Of a DNA stretch of 64,000 nucleotides, positions 60,840-64,000 are shown piece after piece. The DNA lies in contig JACPIT010000005.1 of assembly GCA_016187945.1 (NCBI GenBank), positions 434,001-498,000 on the forward strand, in the 5' to 3' direction. Within the stretch, counting starts at the first letter, position 1. Every line of letters begins with the position of its first letter. Source of the stretch: Opitutia bacterium (lineage in GTDB: Bacteria > Verrucomicrobiota > Verrucomicrobiia > Opitutales > Opitutaceae). The position numbers were made by a program, and so were the translations under genes. Under the pieces are notes generated by a model. The model searched no databases and was not told where the DNA came from. It worked only from the letters and a program-made list of their open reading frames with translations.

Positions 60840-62324
60840 GTGCGCAACCAAGTCCAACTCATCACCTACGTCGATCGCCTGAGCGGCGGCGGCTTCCGCG
60901 CGCTGCACGCGCTGCTGCGCGGGCCGTTCGCCGGACTCTTCGGCGGCGTGCACGCGCTGCCGTTCTTCCACGCGATCGACGGCGCCGACGCGGGCTTCGA
61001 TCCCATCGACCACACGCGCGTCGACCCGCGACTCGGCGATTGGGACGACGTGCGCACGCTCAGCGCCGACGTGCCGGTGATGGCCGACTTGATCGTGAAC
61101 CACATGTCGGCCGACTCACCGCAGTTCCGCGACTACTCCGCGCGCGGCGCCGCGTCGCCCTACGCCGACCTGTTCCTCACCGCCGACCGCGTGTTCCCGC
61201 ACGGCGCGAGCGAGGCCGAGCTGCGGAAAATCTTCCGCCCGCGCCCCGGTGCGCCGTTCACCACCGTCACGCTCGCGAACGGCGAGACGCGCCGCCTGTG
61301 GACGACGTTCACGCCGCAGCAAATCGACATCGACGTTCGCTCGCCCGCCGGCGCCGAGTATCTCACTTCCATTCTCCAGCAGTTCCAGCGCAGCGGCGTC
61401 GCGATGATCCGCCTCGACGCCGTCGGCTACGCCATCAAGCAGCCCGGCACGAGCTGCTTCATGATTCCGGAAACCTACGAGTTCATCTCCGCCCTCACCG
61501 CGCAGGCGCACGCGCTCGGCATCGAGGTGCTCGTGGAAATCCACAGCTACCACCGCGACCAGATCGCCATCGCGCGCCGCGTCGACCGCGTCTACGACTT
61601 CGCGCTGCCGCCGCTCGTGCTGCACGCGCTCTTCAACCGCACGGCGCGCGGCCTGAAATCCTGGTTCGCGATCAGCCCGCGCAATTGCCTCACGGTCCTC
61701 GATACGCACGACGGCATCGGCATCGTCGATGTCGGCGCCGATCCCGCCGACCGCACCGGCCGCCCCGGACTCATCCCGCCCGCCGAACTCGACGCGCTCG
61801 TCGAACGCATCCACGCCAACAGTCGCGGCGCCAGCCGCCAGGCCACCGGCGCCGCCGCCAACAACCTCGATCTCTATCAGGTCAACTGCACCTACTACGA
61901 CGCGCTCGGCCGCGACGACCGCGCCTACCTCACCGCGCGCGCGATCCAGTTCTTCGCCCCCGGTATCCCGCAGGTCTACTACACCGGCCTGCTCGCCGGC
62001 GAAAACGACCTCGCGCTGCTCGCCCGCACGAAAGTCGGTCGCGACATCAACCGCCACTACTACACGCCCCCCGAGATCGACGCCGCGCTCGCGCGCCCCG
62101 TCGTCCGCGCGCTCTTCGACCTGATCCGTTTCCGCAACACGCATCCCGCCTTCGCCGGCGAGTTCGCCGTCGCCGAAACGCCCGAGCACCAACTCCACCT
62201 CACCTGGCGCGCCGGCCCGCAGCACGCGACGCTCGAGATCGATCTCGCCGCGAACACGGCAGTGATCACCGCCACGCGCCCCGACGGCACGACCGAAACG
62301 CGCGACTTAGGTGGAACGCGTTGA
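60840..62324 (+). CDS. Sucrose phosphorylase (GH13_18)
   Basis: 494 residues from GTG, the family N-terminus being N-Q-V-Q-L-I-T-Y-V-D-R-L. GH13 residues: nucleophile D193 in IRLDAVGYAIK, acid/base E233 in LVEIHSYHRD, and the third acid in VLDTHDGIGI. QVNCTYYDAL and GIPQVYYTGLLAGENDL are typical of sucrose phosphorylases, which convert sucrose and phosphate to glucose-1-phosphate and fructose. Related disaccharide phosphorylases cannot be excluded. The fructokinase downstream would use the fructose. The last residues G-G-T-R and the TGA are encoded by a family F repeat. Confidence 0.88.
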   Translation: MRNQVQLITYVDRLSGGGFRALHALLRGPFAGLFGGVHALPFFHAIDGADAGFDPIDHTRVDPRLGDWDDVRTLSADVPVMADLIVNHMSADSPQFRDYSARGAASPYADLFLTADRVFPHGASEAELRKIFRPRPGAPFTTVTLANGETRRLWTTFTPQQIDIDVRSPAGAEYLTSILQQFQRSGVAMIRLDAVGYAIKQPGTSCFMIPETYEFISALTAQAHALGIEVLVEIHSYHRDQIAIARRVDRVYDFALPPLVLHALFNRTARGLKSWFAISPRNCLTVLDTHDGIGIVDVGADPADRTGRPGLIPPAELDALVERIHANSRGASRQATGAAANNLDLYQVNCTYYDALGRDDRAYLTARAIQFFAPGIPQVYYTGLLAGENDLALLARTKVGRDINRHYYTPPEIDAALARPVVRALFDLIRFRNTHPAFAGEFAVAETPEHQLHLTWRAGPQHATLEIDLAANTAVITATRPDGTTETRDLGGTR

Positions 62325-62460
62325 CCTCAACGCGTTCAAGAACGCCCGCTCGCGCCATCAGCTCCGTATCGGGCTGCATTCCCGAGCGTCTTGAGGTCAA
62401 GCCGCTCCACCTCGATGCAAGGCCCGGCTCCCAGGTGGAACGCGTTGACCTTAACGCGCT
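62311..62460. repeat. REP-like triple array, family F
   Basis: Arms at 62311-62337 (plus), 62384-62410 (minus) and 62434-62460 (plus). All start GTGGAACG or GTGGAGCG on their own strand. The first arm supplies the sucrose phosphorylase stop. The first two arms and their spacer match the array at 63785, so the whole module is duplicated. Confidence 0.8.
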
Positions 62461-62482
62461 CAATAAACTTCCGCAGCCTGAG

Positions 62483-62581
62483 GTAGGGCGGGACCGCCGG
62501 GCCCGCCAAGCTCGCGGCGCCAAGCTCGCGGCGCCACGTTCGCGGCGCCACGTTCGCGGCGCGCCCAGCGGTCGCGCCCTA
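62483..62581. repeat. REP-like pair, family C, with a 14-bp tandem repeat in its loop
   Basis: The arm starting GTAGGGCGGGACCGCCGG at 62483 faces an arm ending AGCGGTCGCGCCCTA at 62581. Between them are four tandem copies of a 14-bp unit (aagctcgcggcgcc / acgttcgcggcgcc) from 62508 to about 62563. Confidence 0.75.
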
Positions 62582-62751
62582 TCTCGATGCAACGAGTCCG
62601 GCGGGGAAAATTTCCGCCCGCGAATTCCGAAACTGTGGGCGAGGTGCCCGCCCCCACGGGTTATCGCCGTCGCTGCCTGCGCCTCGCTGGGTGGGAGCCG
62701 GCCCGCACCCAGCGCTCGTGCTATCGTAAATGCCGACGCGGCAAATTTAGG

Positions 62752-62817
62752 AACCACTGATCTTCTCTGATTGGCACTTATCTCCGTATCAGTGTTCATC
62801 AGTGTGCATCAGTGGTT
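62752..62817. repeat. Long palindrome of 'cactgat/atcagtg' words
   Basis: AACCACTGATCTTCTCTGAT is mirrored by atcagtgttcatcagtgtgc and ATCAGTGGTT (62808-62817). It is the same element type as at 40400-40535. The stretch 62325-62901 has no gene; between 62582 and 62751 I see nothing definable. Confidence 0.65.
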
Positions 62818-62901
62818 CAAAAACTCCTGCCCCGTTTGCCTAGCGCGTGAGTGAGCGACACCCTTCTTCCCACTCTCACTTTCCCTCTCACCCTCACTCC
62901 C

Positions 62902-63798
62902 ATGAGCTTCCGCATCGTCGGCCTCGGTGAAATTCTCTGGGACGTCCTGCCCACCGGCCGCCAGCTCGGCGGCGCGCCGGCCAATTTCGCCTATCACGCC
63001 GCTGCGCTCGGTGCCGAATCGCGCATCGTCTCCCGCATCGGCCACGACGACCTCGGCCGCGCCGTGCTCGCGCGCCTCGGCGAACTCGGACTCGCCACCG
63101 ACGCCATCGAAACCGACCCGACCGCGCCGACGAGCACGGTGACCGTCGCGCTCGAGCCCGGCGGCCATCCGCACTACACGATCCACGAAAACGTCGCGTG
63201 GGACCGCCTCGCCGGCGAACCCGCCGCCCGCGCCGCCGTCGCCGCGGCCGACGCGATCTGCTTCGGCACGCTCGCGCAGCGCAGCGAGCCGGCGCGCAAC
63301 GCGATTCGTTCGCTTCTACGTCTGACGCGCCCGGAGGCGCTGCGCGTCTTCGACATCAATCTCCGCCAGCACTACTTCTCGCGCGAGCTCATCGCCGAGT
63401 CGCTCGCGCTCGCGTCGGTGTTGAAGGTCAACGAAACCGAGCTGCCCGAGCTGATCCGCCTGTTCACGCTCCCGCGCGACGAACGCGCCGCTCTCGCCGC
63501 GCTGGCGTCGCAGTTCAGCCTCCGCGCCATCGCTTACACGCGCGGCGCGTCCGGCGCGCTGCTCTACGCGGAGGGCACGTGGTTCGACCACCCTGGCGTG
63601 CGCGTGACCGTCGCCGACACGATCGGCGCCGGCGATTCGTTCACGGCCGCGTTCACGCTCGGCCTCCTGCACGGCTGGTCCCTCGCGACCATCGCCGAGC
63701 GCGCCATCGCGATCTCCGCCTACGTCTGCTCCCAGCCCGGCGCCACGCCGCAGCTGCCGCCGGAATTGACGATGGCGTTCCGAGGTGGAACGCGTTGA
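62902..63798 (+). CDS. PfkB-family carbohydrate kinase, probable fructokinase
   Basis: 298 residues. GEILWDVLPTGRQLGGAPANFAYHAAALG is the N-terminal PfkB signature of fructokinases, and D-T-I-G-A-G-D-S-F-T-A-A-F the C-terminal one with the catalytic aspartate. FDINLRQHYFS and VLKVNETELPEL support the fructokinase branch. It phosphorylates fructose to Fru-6-P, completing sucrose use after phosphorolysis. The ATG at 62902 fits the family; a frame 51 bp longer is not conserved-looking. G-G-T-R and the TGA stop are encoded by a family F repeat. Confidence 0.9.
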   Translation: MSFRIVGLGEILWDVLPTGRQLGGAPANFAYHAAALGAESRIVSRIGHDDLGRAVLARLGELGLATDAIETDPTAPTSTVTVALEPGGHPHYTIHENVAWDRLAGEPAARAAVAAADAICFGTLAQRSEPARNAIRSLLRLTRPEALRVFDINLRQHYFSRELIAESLALASVLKVNETELPELIRLFTLPRDERAALAALASQFSLRAIAYTRGASGALLYAEGTWFDHPGVRVTVADTIGAGDSFTAAFTLGLLHGWSLATIAERAIAISAYVCSQPGATPQLPPELTMAFRGGTR

Positions 63799-63918
63799 CC
63801 CCCAACGCGTTCAAGAACGTTCCCTCGCAGCTTCGGCCCGCTTCCGGCTGCAATCCCGAGAGCGTCTTGGGGTCAAGCCGCTCCACCTTTCACACACGCG
63901 TTGACCCCAACGCGTTCG
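63785..63918. repeat. REP-like triple array, family F
   Basis: Arms at 63785-63812 (plus), about 63858-63886 (minus), and a partial arm at about 63896-63918. Arms and spacer correspond to the array at 62311-62460. The first arm supplies the fructokinase stop codon. Confidence 0.8.
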
Positions 63919-63928
63919 AGGAGCAACG

Positions 63929-64000
63929 ATGCCTTCGCGCCGCCTGGGCCTGCGACGCGACTTCTCGATGCAGGAATTCGGACGCAGGCTGCACCACAAC
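63929..64000 (+). CDS. Start of an unidentified gene (truncated by window end)
   Basis: An ATG at 63929 opens 24 codons (MPSRRLGLRRDFSMQEFGRR, then L-H-H-N) that run off the window. GAGGAG at 63918-63923, 5 bp upstream, is one of the few good Shine-Dalgarno motifs here. The M-Q-E-F-G-R-R-L segment recalls the first helix of an XRE-type HTH domain, so a transcriptional regulator of the sucrose locus is possible. This is weak evidence. Confidence 0.4.
   Translation, partial: MPSRRLGLRRDFSMQEFGRRLHHN

Noticed and set aside
62508-62563. Possible short CRISPR array
   Set aside because: The 14-bp units are directly adjacent with no spacers, and no cas genes are present.

Overview
The window is gene-dense, GC-rich bacterial chromosome. 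An Opitutaceae-like member of the Verrucomicrobiota fits best: three large TonB-dependent receptors, a FeoA/FeoB/Cys-rich small protein set, DUF1460, DUF2891 and DUF486 proteins, an ECF sigma factor fused to a membrane domain, C/T-rich leaders that mostly lack a Shine-Dalgarno motif, and many intergenic palindromes. The taxonomic call is an inference from gene content and style. No rRNA, tRNA, CRISPR array, transposase or prophage was recognised.

Layout. 1-10.9 kb is housekeeping: an AhpD-like fragment, a glutaredoxin, DUF2891, DUF486, recA, a small lipoprotein, mnmE-mnmG (with a perfect parS-type palindrome inside mnmG), a PhoB/PhoR-type two-component pair and trmB. 11-17.8 kb is a complete F-type ATP synthase operon, atpBEFHAGDC. 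mnmE-mnmG, parS and the atp operon together suggest an origin-proximal location. 17.9-30.8 kb is rich in cell-wall and amino-sugar functions: D-aminoacylase, dipeptide epimerase, PBP4-type DacB, a phosphodiester glycosidase-like protein, a NagX-like acyltransferase, a NagB-LmbE fusion, an AraC regulator, a PurD-like ATP-grasp enzyme and alanine racemase. 31-37.3 kb holds two TonB receptors. 37.4-43.5 kb has a DUF1460 amidase, an M20 peptidase, the sigma-membrane fusion and an acyltransferase-3 protein. 43.5-54.6 kb returns to murein recycling: AnmK, MurQ, a GH10-like lipoprotein, an AmpG-like permease, a HEPN/MNT pair, an AmpD/AmiD amidase, NagZ, a TPR protein and a second dipeptide epimerase. 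55.1-57.9 kb is the Feo iron(II) uptake operon. 58.1-63.8 kb is a small sucrose locus: TonB receptor, sucrose phosphorylase, fructokinase.

How the genes work together. Most steps from released muropeptide to fructose-6-phosphate and free amino acids are present, scattered over about 35 kb: AmpG-like import, AmpD-type amidase, NagZ, AnmK, MurQ, NagB, two L-Ala-D/L-Glu-type epimerases and peptidases. No NagA was found here, but the LmbE (PIG-L) deacetylase domain fused to NagB could fill that step (hypothesis). An AraC regulator lies near two TonB receptors, and the same direct-repeat motif (GACGAA-N6-GACGAA) sits at its own start and upstream of both receptors.

The most unusual feature is a large, diverse set of REP-like palindromes. 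At least seven sequence families share a 5' GTAG or GTGG tetranucleotide and are usually paired head to head. Their stems covary, they abut or supply stop codons of at least eight genes, and in three exported proteins they lie in frame inside the signal peptide, so that repeat DNA must be translated. A second class of longer intergenic palindromes is built from short near-tandem words. No mobilising enzyme for either class is in the window.
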